A stretch of DNA of 64,000 bases from Miltoncostaea sp050250915 (GTDB lineage: Bacteria > Actinomycetota > Thermoleophilia > Miltoncostaeales > Miltoncostaeaceae). Below, piece after piece: positions 52,185-60,639 of the stretch. Made by a program: the position numbers and the translations under genes. The notes below the pieces were generated by a model. That model did no database searches. It had not been told where the DNA came from and worked only from the letters and a program-made list of their open reading frames with translations. The stretch lies in assembly GCA_050250915.1 (NCBI GenBank), contig JBFWNT010000008.1:78340-142339 (forward strand). Direction: 5' to 3'. Numbering within the stretch: position 1 is the first letter of the stretch; the number at the start of each line of letters is the position of its first letter.

Positions 52185-53132
52185 GTGGACGCGTTGACGG
52201 GATTGCTCGACGGACCCCGTGCCCGGGGGGCGTTCGTGGTGCGGTCGATCCTGGCGCCGCCGTGGAGCCTGCGGATCGCCGACGAGGCTCCGCTGACCCT
52301 CATGGCGTGCGTGCGGGGCGACGCCTGGGTGCTCCCGGAGGACGGCGTCGAGATCCCCGTCCCCGAGGGGGCGGTCGCGATCATCGTGGGGCCCGACCAC
52401 TACACGGTGTGCGACGCGCCGGGGACGCCCGTGCGCGTGGTCGTCCACCCGGGGCAGCGGTGCACCACCCCCTCCGGCGAGCCGCTGGGCGACGTGATGG
52501 CGCTGGGCACGCGGACATGGGGCGACTCGCCCGACGGGGCGTCGGTGCTGCTGACGGGGTCGTACCGCGCCGACCGTGAGGTGAGCCGCCGCGTGCTCGC
52601 CGCGCTGCCGCGGGTGCTGGTGCTCGAGCCCGGCGAATGGGACCACCCGCTCCTGGAGGTGCTGGAGCACGAGGTGGGCCGCGACGACCCCGGACAGGAG
52701 GCGGTGCTCGACCGCCTGCTGGACCTGCTGCTCATCGCCGTCCTGCGCGCCTGGTTCGCCCGCCCGGAGGCGGAGGCGCCCGCCTGGTACCGCGCACAGT
52801 CCGACCCGGTGGTGGGCCGCGCGCTGCGCGCGATGCACGACGACCCCGCCCGCCCCTGGACCGTCGCCGACCTCGCCGCGGAGGCCGGCATCTCGCGCGC
52901 CGCCCTGGCCCGCCGCTTCGGCGACCTCGTCGGCGAGCCGCCGATGACGTACCTCACGGAATGGCGCCTCGGACTGGCCGCCGACCTGCTCCGGGAGCCC
53001 GGCGCCACCCTCGCGTCGGTGGCCGGCGCGGTGGGCTACGGGAGCCCGTTCGCCCTCAGCGCGGCGTTCACCCGGGTGCGGGGGATCACCCCCCGCCAGC
53101 ACCGCCTGGCCGCCGCCTCCGCGGCGGGCTGA
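52185..53132 (+). CDS. AraC-family transcriptional regulator with cupin sensor
   Basis: A 315-residue regulator. Residues 1-175 form the cupin-type ligand domain of the AraC/cupin_6 group (DALTGLLDGPRARGAFVVRS at the N-terminus, WVLPEDGVEIPVPEGAVAII). Two helix-turn-helix units follow in residues 205-310 (WTVADLAAEAGISRAALARR and LASVAGAVGYGSPFALSAAF, then GITPRQHR). I chose GTG 52185 since TACGAT ends six bases before it; GTG 52164 lies upstream of that box. Targets are unknown; the neighbours do not look like enzymes it would control. Confidence 0.9.
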   Translation: MDALTGLLDGPRARGAFVVRSILAPPWSLRIADEAPLTLMACVRGDAWVLPEDGVEIPVPEGAVAIIVGPDHYTVCDAPGTPVRVVVHPGQRCTTPSGEPLGDVMALGTRTWGDSPDGASVLLTGSYRADREVSRRVLAALPRVLVLEPGEWDHPLLEVLEHEVGRDDPGQEAVLDRLLDLLLIAVLRAWFARPEAEAPAWYRAQSDPVVGRALRAMHDDPARPWTVADLAAEAGISRAALARRFGDLVGEPPMTYLTEWRLGLAADLLREPGATLASVAGAVGYGSPFALSAAFTRVRGITPRQHRLAAASAAG

Positions 53133-53231
53133 CGAAATCGGGGCTCAAGCAGTCGGCACCCTCCGGCCGACACCCTGAGGCAGGGGGACTGCGCGCCAGG
53201 AGGCCGCGCGGCCGAATCGGAAGGAGTTCGT

Positions 53232-55184
53232 GTGTCACGGAGGACGCGGGGTGGGGTCGCGCGAGCGATCCGGGTCGGCGCGGCGGTCGCCGCAGCCGGC
53301 ATCGCGGGCGCGGCGCCCGCGGCGGCGGCACCGAGCTGGCTGGGCACCCAGACGCTGGGGGGCGCCGACGTCGCAGCCGCCCCGCAGGCGGCGGTGGACG
53401 CCGCGGGCGACGCGCTCGTCGCCTACACGGACGACACCGGCGTGGTGCGCGCCACGTCCCGGGCGGCGGGGGCGGCGTCGGCGTGGGGGGCGCCGGCGTC
53501 CCTCGGCTCCGGCACGGTCCCGCGCCTGGCGATGAACGCCGCCGGGCGCGCCGTGGTGATCTACCGCGACGCGGGCGGCACGGTCAGCGCGGCCGTCCGG
53601 GACGACGCGGCCGGCTCCTGGTCGGCGCCCGTCGCGCTCACCGCGTCCCCGGTGCCCGCCGGGGTGGTGCTACGCGTCGCGCTCGACGCCGCGGGCGACG
53701 CCGTCGCCGTCTGGAACACGTCGGGCGGCACCATCGAGGCGGCCGCCCGCGCGGCCGGCGGCGCCTGGGGCGCCACCGAGGTGCTCTGCGCCGCCTGCGA
53801 CAAGCCCGCCCTGGCGGTCGACGCCGACGGCAACGCCGTCGCCGCGTGGGTCCGCGGGTCGCGCGGCGAGTCGCGCATCCGCCCCGCGGCGCCGGGCTTC
53901 GTGTCGGCGTGGGGCGGGGCGACCTGGGCGACGCCGGTCAACGTGATCCCCGCCCAGCCGCAGCTCGCGATGGACGGCCGCGGCACCACCCTCATGGTCT
54001 TCCGCGACCAGGGGGGCACCACCATCTCGGCGATCGCCCGCCCGGGGAGCGGCGGCCACTTCGCGGTCGGCGCGTCGTGGTCGGTGCCGCAGGTCCTCTC
54101 CATCCCCGGCGACAACGTCGACCAGCCGCAGGTCGTGATGGACAGCGCCGGCGACGCCGTGGTGGTCTGGCGCCACGTGACCGGCCCCGCGACGGTCCAG
54201 GCCGTCTCGCGGGCCGCCGACGACCCGTGGTCGGGCTGGACGGCGCCGCAGAACCTGATGGTCACGGCCTCGCCGGTCGCGAACCCGCAGGTGAGCGCCA
54301 ACGCCGCCGGCGACGTCGCGGTGGTGTGGGAGCAGGCGACGGCCACGGCCGTGATGGCGTCGGTGCGGCCCGCCTCGGCGGGCGCGACGGGGGCCTTCCC
54401 CGCCGCGACGGAACTCGCCTCCGGCGCCACCGCCGAGGTCGCACCCGCCGTGGCGGTGGACGCCGCCGGAAACGCCGCGGCCGCGTGGCGCGAGGACGGC
54501 GCCAGCACCTCCGCCGTGCGCGCCACCGCGTGGGACGCCGCCGGGCCGACCGTCTCGGCGTTCACGGGCCCCGCGTCGGGGACCGCCGGCGACCTGCTGA
54601 GCTTCTCGGCCGCCACCGACGACGTGTGGAGCCCCCTCGGGGCCGCCGCGGCGTGGGACTTCGGCGACGGGGCCACCGACAGCGGCGCCGGCGTCGCGCA
54701 CGCGTGGTCGGCGGCCGGCACCTACACGGTCACGATGACGCGAGCGGACATCCTGGGGAACACGACCACCCGCACGCGGACCGTCACCATCGCCGCGGCC
54801 CCCGCGCCGCCCGCGCCGCCGCCGCCGTCGGGCGGCGCCCCGGCACCGGCGCCGAACGCGCCGTCCGCCCCGGCGCCCGCGCCGGCCCCGCCGGTCACCG
54901 CCCCGTCCCCCGCCCCGGCCGCGCCGCGCGTGACCGGGCTGGCCGTGAAGGCCTCGGGACGGACGTGGACGGCGACGTTCCGCTCGGGCACCCGCGCCGT
55001 GGTCCGCGCGCGCCTGGTCCACGGCCGGACGGTCCGGAACCTCGGTCCGCGGACGGTCCCGGCGGGCGGGGCCAGCGTCGTGCTCGGGCGCCTCGCGCCC
55101 GGCAGCTACCGGCTCACGCTGACGGCGACGTCCGGGGGCCGCTCGGTGACCGCGACGAAGGCCTTCACCGTCCGCGCCAGGTAG
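53232..55184 (+). CDS. Secreted repeat protein with PKD domain
   Basis: A 650-residue exported protein. The signal peptide ends near AAPAAAAPS (about residue 35). Residues 40-430 are repeats of the type AVDAAGDALVAYTD...VRATSRAAG, each about 45-50 residues with a DAAGDAVAVW strand; eight or so units suggest a propeller-like fold. PKD domain at about 440-520 (WDFGDGATDSGAGVAHAW, GTYTVTMT). A proline-rich linker then a final beta domain (PGSYRLTLTATSGG) complete it. AAGGAG is five bases before the GTG. It is probably a surface or matrix protein. Confidence 0.7.
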   Translation: MSRRTRGGVARAIRVGAAVAAAGIAGAAPAAAAPSWLGTQTLGGADVAAAPQAAVDAAGDALVAYTDDTGVVRATSRAAGAASAWGAPASLGSGTVPRLAMNAAGRAVVIYRDAGGTVSAAVRDDAAGSWSAPVALTASPVPAGVVLRVALDAAGDAVAVWNTSGGTIEAAARAAGGAWGATEVLCAACDKPALAVDADGNAVAAWVRGSRGESRIRPAAPGFVSAWGGATWATPVNVIPAQPQLAMDGRGTTLMVFRDQGGTTISAIARPGSGGHFAVGASWSVPQVLSIPGDNVDQPQVVMDSAGDAVVVWRHVTGPATVQAVSRAADDPWSGWTAPQNLMVTASPVANPQVSANAAGDVAVVWEQATATAVMASVRPASAGATGAFPAATELASGATAEVAPAVAVDAAGNAAAAWREDGASTSAVRATAWDAAGPTVSAFTGPASGTAGDLLSFSAATDDVWSPLGAAAAWDFGDGATDSGAGVAHAWSAAGTYTVTMTRADILGNTTTRTRTVTIAAAPAPPAPPPPSGGAPAPAPNAPSAPAPAPAPPVTAPSPAPAAPRVTGLAVKASGRTWTATFRSGTRAVVRARLVHGRTVRNLGPRTVPAGGASVVLGRLAPGSYRLTLTATSGGRSVTATKAFTVRAR

Positions 55185-55198
55185 GACCGGCGGAAACC

Positions 55199-55234
55199 CC
55201 GGCCCGCGCGGACGCGACCATCCGCGCGGGCCGG
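55199..55234 (+). terminator. Strong hairpin after the PKD protein gene
   Basis: CCGGCCCGCGCGGA (55199-55212) pairs perfectly with TCCGCGCGGGCCGG (55221-55234), eight-base loop, 14 bp after the stop. No U-tract. Confidence 0.6.
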
Positions 55235-55282
55235 TCGGACTCGACCAACGGGGAGTGGCACAGGTGGGTGCCCGGCCCCATC

Positions 55283-55699
55283 GTGGTGAGCGTGTTCTCA
55301 CGTCGTCTCCTCATGGTCGCCGTACTCGCCGCCGTCGCGCTCGTGGCGGGCAGCGCGGAGTGGGACGGGGAGTCGCGGGCGTCCCGCGCCGGTGCCATGA
55401 CCCTCCTGCGCGAGGGCGTCGGGCGCGAGTGGGACGAGCTCGGCGACCGCGAGAAGCGCTCCCTGGCGAAGCGCTGGCTGAGGGTCAACGGCCGCCACGA
55501 CACCTCACCGGCGGACATCGTGGCCGCCACCGACGACTTCGTGGCCGAGTTCGGCGCCGACTTCACCACCCACACCCCGATGCGGGCGCTCATCGACTTC
55601 GCGGTCGACGCCGCCGAGGAGCGCGAGTGGGCGGCGATCATCGGCGAGCACCCCACGCCGGTCCCGGCGTTCACGGAGGCCGGCCGCCGGATCCGGTGA
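55283..55699 (+). CDS. Exported or membrane-anchored small protein, unknown
   Basis: About 138 residues. An N-terminal hydrophobic segment (RRLLMVAVLAAVALVAGSA) is followed by a charged helical domain: VGREWDELGDREKRSLAKRW, DIVAATDDFVAEFGADF, MRALIDFAVDAAEEREW. No family is recognised. Several in-frame starts exist (GTG 55283, 55286, 55292, ATG 55313) and none has a good ribosome site, so the exact start is uncertain. It ends seven bases from the convergent YccF gene. Confidence 0.5.
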   Translation: MVSVFSRRLLMVAVLAAVALVAGSAEWDGESRASRAGAMTLLREGVGREWDELGDREKRSLAKRWLRVNGRHDTSPADIVAATDDFVAEFGADFTTHTPMRALIDFAVDAAEEREWAAIIGEHPTPVPAFTEAGRRIR

Positions 55700-55706
55700 C
55701 CCGGGG

Positions 55707-56132
55707 CTAACGGCCCTCGGAGATCACCACGACGTCGGCGCGCCCGGCGTCCGACAGTTCGGCCAGGTCCACGACCTCGCGGCCGAACGGCACCAGGGCG
55801 GCGCCGGCCATCTTGAAGCTCCCGACGCCCAGCGGGATCCCGATGATCGTCAGGCACAGCAGGATGCCGGCGACCAGGTGCTCCAGCGCGAGCCACCAGC
55901 CCGCCAGCAGGAACCAGAGGACGTTGCCGAGCGCGGTCAGACCTCCGCGGCCCGGGCTCGGCACCAGGGCCCGCCCGAACGGCCACAGCGCGTACCCCGC
56001 GAGCTTGAAGGCCTGTATCCCGAACGGGATGCCGATGATCGTGATGCACAGGATCACGCCCGCGAGCAGGTAGCTCAGCGCGAGCCAGATCCCGGCGAGG
56101 ACCAGCCAGAGGATGTTCAGCAGGGTCTTCAT
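55707..56132 (-). CDS. YccF-domain membrane protein
   Basis: A 141-residue protein with a duplicated hydrophobic unit: LAGVILCITIIGIPFGIQAF and VAGILLCLTIIGIPLGVGSF, each after an N-L-L/W-F-xx-A-G-W/I-W-L-A-L segment. This is the YccF (DUF307) signature. Four membrane segments; function unknown, with only weak links to envelope stress. The C-terminal AELSDAGRADVVVISEGR is a cytosolic tail. It follows the tRNA-Val terminator on the same strand. Confidence 0.9.
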   Translation of the reverse strand: MKTLLNILWLVLAGIWLALSYLLAGVILCITIIGIPFGIQAFKLAGYALWPFGRALVPSPGRGGLTALGNVLWFLLAGWWLALEHLVAGILLCLTIIGIPLGVGSFKMAGAALVPFGREVVDLAELSDAGRADVVVISEGR

Positions 56133-56149
56133 CGGCCTCGAGAGACGGA

Positions 56150-56173
56150 AAAGCCCCGCCGGAGCGGGGCTTT
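56150..56173 (-). terminator. Rho-independent terminator of the tRNA-Val gene
   Basis: On the minus strand AAAGCCCCGC pairs with GCGGGGCTTT through a four-base loop and is followed by T residues. It is the only classical terminator with a U-tract found in the window, and lies two bases after the tRNA 3' end. Confidence 0.85.
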
Positions 56174-56175
56174 CA

Positions 56176-56248
56176 TGGGCGTTACTGGGCTCGAACCAGT
56201 GACCCCCAGCTTGTCGAGCTGGTGCTCTCCCAACTGAGCTAAACGCCC
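56176..56248 (-). tRNA. tRNA-Val(GAC)
   Basis: A 73-base cloverleaf. The acceptor is GGGCGTT/AACGCCC with A73, the D-arm GCTC/GAGC, the anticodon stem CCAGC/GCTGG with loop TCGACAA (anticodon GAC), the variable loop GGGTC, and the T-arm ACTGG-TTCGAAC-CCAGT. CCA is not encoded. The base before the anticodon (position 33) is C, not the nearly universal U. A U-tract terminator follows. Confidence 0.93.
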
Positions 56249-56294
56249 TCGGGGTCGCGCAGGATAGCAGCCGCCCGGGGCGGCCCCGGGGGTG

Positions 56295-57677
56295 TCAGGC
56301 GACGAGCGGCAGGCGGGCCTGGTCGATCTTCGGCAGCACCCGGGCGGCCTCGATGCCGAGCCACGACTCCAGGAGCGTGGCGTACACCGTCCGGAACTCG
56401 GTGGTGACCAGCAGGTTCTCGTCCTCGTCCAGGCGCGCGAGGCCGGGGAACTCGCTCTGGATGCCCCCGCGGGCCCGGTCGCCGACCACCATCACCAGAC
56501 CGCCGGCGCCGTGGTCGGTGCCGTTCGAGTCGTTGTCCTCCGGGCGGCGGCCGAACTCGCTCCAGATGAGCGTCATGACCCGGCCGGAGAGCCCGCGCTG
56601 GGACAGGTCGGCCTGCCACGCCACCAGCGAGTCGGACAGGTCGGTGAGCAGCTCCGCGTGCTCGGACGGCTGGTCGTCGTGGGTGTCGAACCCGCCGTAG
56701 GAGAGCGCCGCCACGCGGGTGCCGAAGCCGGCGCCCAGCATCCGGGCCAGGTTGCGCAGGCCCTTCCCCAGATCGGTGTCGGGGTAGGCCACCGGGACCG
56801 GGGGGAGCGGGTGGTCGTCGTCGACCCGCAGCGGCACCAGCTGGTCGCGCACCTTGAACGCGTTGGTGTAGGTGCGGCGCGCGGCGGCGAGCGCCGGGGA
56901 CGACGTGGCCCCCGCGGCGGCGTGGCGGTACGCCTGGCTGAACCCGTCGCTGCCCCACACGCCCTCGATGTAGAAGTCGAAGCCGCTCGGGTCGTACACC
57001 GTCGCCGTCGCCGCGCGGCGGGACGCCAGCACCGGGTCGGGCGACCACGACGTGCTGATCCCCTGGAGCGGGTTGTCGGGGGTGCCGACCAGGTCGAGGG
57101 TGCGGCCGAGCCACCCGGTGGGGTCGAACGACTGCCCCACCACGCCGCGGCGCCAGTAGGCGGCGGAGTTGAAGTGGGACTGGTCGGCGTCCTGGAAGTC
57201 CACCGACGGCAGCACCGCCACCTTGCCCGCGTCGAACAGCCCCTTCAGCCCGGCGAGGGACGGGTGCCAGCCGAACTCCGGGTGGCCGGCGACCGGCAGG
57301 GTCTGCTCGGCGGGGATCCCGATGCGGGCGCGCAGCGTCCGGTAGTTCGGGTCGGCGAGCGGGACCAGGGTGTTGAGGCCGTCGTTGCCGCCCTCGAGGT
57401 ACAGCGACACCAGGATCGTCGCATCCGGCGCCGACTGGGCCTGCGCGGACGCCGCCTCCAGCACCGACCGGGTCGAGAGCCCACCGAGCACCGACGCGCC
57501 CACCCACAGCCCCACCCCGCGCTCCATCAGGTTGCGGCGGGTCATGCCGCCGTCCTTCTCGAACGCGGCCAGCCCGTCGAGCGCGTCCGCCGGGATCGGC
57601 ACCACGTCGGCGGCGCGGCTCATGAAGGCGCGGCGGGTGGCGCGCCAGTCGGCGCAGCCGGGTGAGCGTCGTCGCAT
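56295..57677 (-). CDS. DUF1501 family secreted protein
   Basis: A 460-residue protein. A basic N-terminus with MTRRNLMERGVGLWVGASVL (about residues 46-65) resembles a twin-arginine export signal. ILVSLYLEGGNDGLNTLVPL is the diagnostic DUF1501 segment, followed by QSHFNSAAYWRRG and late VMTLIWSEFGRRPEDNDSNG and GTDHGAGGLVMVVG, which place it in the alkaline-phosphatase-like sulfatase superfamily. Substrate unknown. The ATG at 57677 has GAGG five bases upstream. It is the third gene after cupredoxin and DUF1800, an operon arrangement known in many genomes for DUF1800-DUF1501. Confidence 0.9.
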   Translation of the reverse strand: MRRRSPGCADWRATRRAFMSRAADVVPIPADALDGLAAFEKDGGMTRRNLMERGVGLWVGASVLGGLSTRSVLEAASAQAQSAPDATILVSLYLEGGNDGLNTLVPLADPNYRTLRARIGIPAEQTLPVAGHPEFGWHPSLAGLKGLFDAGKVAVLPSVDFQDADQSHFNSAAYWRRGVVGQSFDPTGWLGRTLDLVGTPDNPLQGISTSWSPDPVLASRRAATATVYDPSGFDFYIEGVWGSDGFSQAYRHAAAGATSSPALAAARRTYTNAFKVRDQLVPLRVDDDHPLPPVPVAYPDTDLGKGLRNLARMLGAGFGTRVAALSYGGFDTHDDQPSEHAELLTDLSDSLVAWQADLSQRGLSGRVMTLIWSEFGRRPEDNDSNGTDHGAGGLVMVVGDRARGGIQSEFPGLARLDEDENLLVTTEFRTVYATLLESWLGIEAARVLPKIDQARLPLVA

Positions 57678-57691
57678 CGGCATCCTCGGGG

Positions 57692-59005
57692 TCAGCAGAC
57701 CTGGGCGTCGGGTCCCGCCAGCAGCAGGTGCCGCAGCACGCGCTGGCGCTCGGGGAAGTAGTGCTCGACCTCCCAGTCGTCGGTCCGGCCCTTCACCGAC
57801 GTCACGGCGTAGCGGCGGAGGGCGTTCGCCGTCCGCGGGCCCGTGCGCGGGCTGCCGGTGGCGGCGAGGGCCGACGCCAGCGCCTGCTGGGGGGTCTGGC
57901 GGGACGAGATGGAGCCGTCCTTCACCGTCTTGTAGAGCACGGCTGACGCGGCGTCGAAGCGGGCCCGGATCGCGCTCGTCGAGAGCCACGCGGTGCCGCT
58001 CTCCCAGCCGCTCACGTTGGGCGGGTGGAACGGGACCTGACCCATCTGGTCCAGCCGGTAGCGCCACGAGTCGTCGTCGACCCGGGTGTTGGTGAGCCGC
58101 AGCATCCCGGCGACGTAGACGAACGGCGGCTTCACCATGTCCGGCTCCGAGAGCCCGGCGTAGAACAGCTTGTTGTTCAGGATCTCGCGGAGCACGGGCC
58201 GCACGTCGGTGTCGGCCTTCACGTAGGTCTTCGCGAGCGACCGGACGAGCTTCGGGGGGCATTCCCGCGGGCTCAGGTAGCCCCAGATCTTCTCGACCAG
58301 GAACGGGGCGTGGGCCTTGTGGGCGATCGCGATGTCCACCACGTCCTGCGGCGTGAAGCGGCCGACGCGGCCGAGGATGCGCTTCACCCCTCCGTCGTGG
58401 TTGTCGGCGTCGTAGCCGAAGCGCTCCGTCTCGTAGTCGTAGGTGAAGCCGGTGAGCGCGCGGGCCGCCTCGCGGACGTCCTTCTCCGTGTAGCCGTTGT
58501 TCACCCCGAGGGTGAACAGCTCGAAGAGCTCGCGGGCGAAGTTCTCGTTGGGCGAGCCCTTCTCCGAGTTGGAGAGGCTCAGGAACCGCTGCATCGCGTG
58601 GTCCTTCAGGATCGCGCGCGTCAGGTTGCGGAACTTGCCGAGCGCGCCGCGCCGCAGCGTCCAGTACTGGGCGATCATGAGCTTGGTGTCGCCCACGTCG
58701 TCGTTGGACGTGGCGAAGTGGTCGTGCCAGTTGAACGTCATCCGCTCCACCAGGGGATGCTGCGTGCGGACGGCCCGGTCGAGCCACCACAGCACCTCGT
58801 GGCCGTAGGCGTTCAGCGGGTCCAGGGGCGCGCCGTCGATGCGGGCGGCGGGGCCGCGCAGGGCCGGGCCGCGCGGGGCGAGCAGCGTCTCCACCGCGGC
58901 CGGGACGCCTTTGCGGGCCAGGCGGTCGATCTCGCCAGGGCGCCCCCCGAAGCCGGCGCGCCACAGCAGCCGCTCGACCTTGGCGCGGTCCGCGGAGCGC
59001 GGCAT
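57692..59005 (-). CDS. DUF1800 family protein
   Basis: A 437-residue protein. VERLLWRAGFGGRPGEIDRL opens it, and VERMTFNWHDHFATSNDDVG, PNENFARELFELFTLGVNNG and YTEKDVREAARALTGFTYDY are the DUF1800 hallmarks. DUF1800 and DUF1501 genes nearly always occur together and probably act on the same unknown extracellular polymer. No signal peptide is obvious. Its ATG overlaps the cupredoxin stop (TGATG at 59007-59003), so the two are translationally coupled. Confidence 0.92.
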   Translation of the reverse strand: MPRSADRAKVERLLWRAGFGGRPGEIDRLARKGVPAAVETLLAPRGPALRGPAARIDGAPLDPLNAYGHEVLWWLDRAVRTQHPLVERMTFNWHDHFATSNDDVGDTKLMIAQYWTLRRGALGKFRNLTRAILKDHAMQRFLSLSNSEKGSPNENFARELFELFTLGVNNGYTEKDVREAARALTGFTYDYETERFGYDADNHDGGVKRILGRVGRFTPQDVVDIAIAHKAHAPFLVEKIWGYLSPRECPPKLVRSLAKTYVKADTDVRPVLREILNNKLFYAGLSEPDMVKPPFVYVAGMLRLTNTRVDDDSWRYRLDQMGQVPFHPPNVSGWESGTAWLSTSAIRARFDAASAVLYKTVKDGSISSRQTPQQALASALAATGSPRTGPRTANALRRYAVTSVKGRTDDWEVEHYFPERQRVLRHLLLAGPDAQVC

Positions 59006-59361
59006 CAGCGGCGCTTCTTCTTCTTGACGGCCCGCACCACCAGCGTGCCCTCCATGCCGCGCTCGGCGTGGTCGGCGACGGTGCAGAGGTACGTGTAGCG
59101 GCCCTGCGGCAGGCGGATCCGGATCTGGCCCAGGTCGCCGGGCTTCACCACGCCGGTCTCCGCGCGGGCCACGCCGTTCGGACCCTTGATGCGCAGGTCG
59201 TGGTCGTCCTCCCCGATGTTCTTCACCTGGAGGATCAGCGCGCCGGCGGGCACCACGTCGCGGCTGGTGTTGAAGCGGAACTCGTCCGCGAACGTGAGCA
59301 GCCGTGCCGGAGGGGCCGGAGCGGTCTGCGGTGGTGGCACGGCCATCGCGAGCATCGCCAT
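59005..59361 (-). CDS. Cupredoxin-domain protein (type 1 copper site)
   Basis: A 118-residue protein. The C-terminal YLCTVADHAERGMEGTLVV contains Cys93, His98 and Met103 in the C-x4-H-x4-M spacing of type 1 copper, and EDDHDLRI supplies His54, so all four ligands are present. The start is alanine/methionine-rich (MAMLAMAVPPPQTAP) without a full signal peptide; the true N-terminus may be further upstream or the protein may stay inside. It leads the cupredoxin-DUF1800-DUF1501 operon, suggesting it supplies electrons or copper to that system. Confidence 0.82.
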   Translation of the reverse strand: MAMLAMAVPPPQTAPAPPARLLTFADEFRFNTSRDVVPAGALILQVKNIGEDDHDLRIKGPNGVARAETGVVKPGDLGQIRIRLPQGRYTYLCTVADHAERGMEGTLVVRAVKKKKRR

Positions 59362-59460
59362 CGCGACCCTATCGGCGCGTTCCGCCCGGGACGTGAGGGG
59401 GTCGTCAGGGGGTTGTGAGGGAATTGCGGGCGCCGGGAGCCCGCCTGTAGCGTCCCCCAG

Positions 59461-60639
59461 GTGACCGCGACCCAGCCCCTCGCCGCCCCCCTGCGCGCGG
59501 ACGGGACGCCGGACGGGCGCGCCGACGTGGGGATCGCAGGCGCCGGACAACTCGCCCGCATGACGTGCCTGGCGGCGTGGCCGCTCGGCATCCGCGTGGC
59601 CGTGCTGGGCCGCCGCGGCGAGCCGGCGGGCCCCATGGCGGCGTCGGTGGTCGAGGGCGACTGGAAGGACGCGGAGGCGGTCCGGGCGCTCGGCGCCGCC
59701 GCCGGCGTGGTGACGCTGGAGAACGAGTTCGTCGACGCCGCGGCGCTCGCCGCGGTCGACGCGGCCGGCACGCCGGTGCGCCCCCGGCCCGCGATGCTGG
59801 CGAAGGTGCAGGACAAGGCGCTCCAGAAGGCGCTGCTGCGCGACGCCGGCCTGCCGACCGCCCCCTGGCGCGTGGCGGAGGACCCCGGCGACCTGGCCGC
59901 CGCCGGCCGCGACCTGGGGTGGCCGCTGATGCTGAAGGCGCGCAAGCTCGGCTACGACGGCTACGGCAACGCCACCTGCCGCGACGAGGCGGAGGCCCGC
60001 GCGGCCTTCGCCCGCCTCGACGCCGGCGAGGGCGTGCTGGTGGAGGGGATGGTCGCGTTCGCCAAGGAGCTCGCCGCGATGGTCGCGCGCTCCCCCTCGG
60101 GCGAGGTGCGGCGCTACCCGGTGGTCGAGACGGTGCAGCGCGACCACGTGTGCCACGAGGTCGTGGCCCCCGCCCCCGTCGGCGGCGACGTGCTCGGGCG
60201 GGCCGGCGAGGTGGCGGCCGCGTCGGCCGCGGCGGCCGACGGCCTGGGGGTGACGGGCGTGGAGATGTTCCTGACCGCCGACGGGAGCGTGCTCGTCAAC
60301 GAGCTGGCGCCCCGCCCCCACAACTCGGGGCACTACACCATCGAGGCCTGCGAGACGTCGCAGTTCGAGAACCACCTGCGCGGCGTGCTGGACCTGCCGC
60401 TGGGCGAGGTGGGGATGCGCGCGCCGGCCGCGGCGATGGTGAACCTGCTCGGCTCCGCCGCCGGGCCCGCGCGGCCCGATGTGGCAGCCGCCCTGGCCGT
60501 GGAGGGCGCCCACCTGCACCTGTACGACAAGGCCGAGGTCCGGCCGGGCCGCAAGATGGGCCACGTCACGGCCCTCGGCGCCACCGCCGGCGAGGCCCTG
60601 GACGCCGCCCGGCGCGCGGCGGCGGCGGTGGGGCTGTGA
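59461..60639 (+). CDS. purK: N5-carboxyaminoimidazole ribonucleotide synthase
   Basis: A 392-residue ATP-grasp enzyme that carboxylates AIR to N5-CAIR with bicarbonate and ATP in purine synthesis. VGIAGAGQLARMTCLAAWPL opens the first domain, VTLENEFVD follows, DKALQKALLRDAGLPTAPW begins the ATP-grasp core, LMLKARKLGYDGYGN is the nucleotide site and VNELAPRPHNSGHYTIEAC the metal/active-site segment. TAGCGT with a TTGCGG 18 bases upstream lies seven bases before the GTG. It overlaps purE by four bases (GTGA). Confidence 0.96.
   Translation: MTATQPLAAPLRADGTPDGRADVGIAGAGQLARMTCLAAWPLGIRVAVLGRRGEPAGPMAASVVEGDWKDAEAVRALGAAAGVVTLENEFVDAAALAAVDAAGTPVRPRPAMLAKVQDKALQKALLRDAGLPTAPWRVAEDPGDLAAAGRDLGWPLMLKARKLGYDGYGNATCRDEAEARAAFARLDAGEGVLVEGMVAFAKELAAMVARSPSGEVRRYPVVETVQRDHVCHEVVAPAPVGGDVLGRAGEVAAASAAAADGLGVTGVEMFLTADGSVLVNELAPRPHNSGHYTIEACETSQFENHLRGVLDLPLGEVGMRAPAAAMVNLLGSAAGPARPDVAAALAVEGAHLHLYDKAEVRPGRKMGHVTALGATAGEALDAARRAAAAVGL

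Noticed and set aside
52637..55699. 1,020-codon open frame overlapping the AraC and PKD genes
   Set aside because: The frame only ends on a real small gene (55283-55699); the rest is out of frame with well-supported genes and has no recognisable features.
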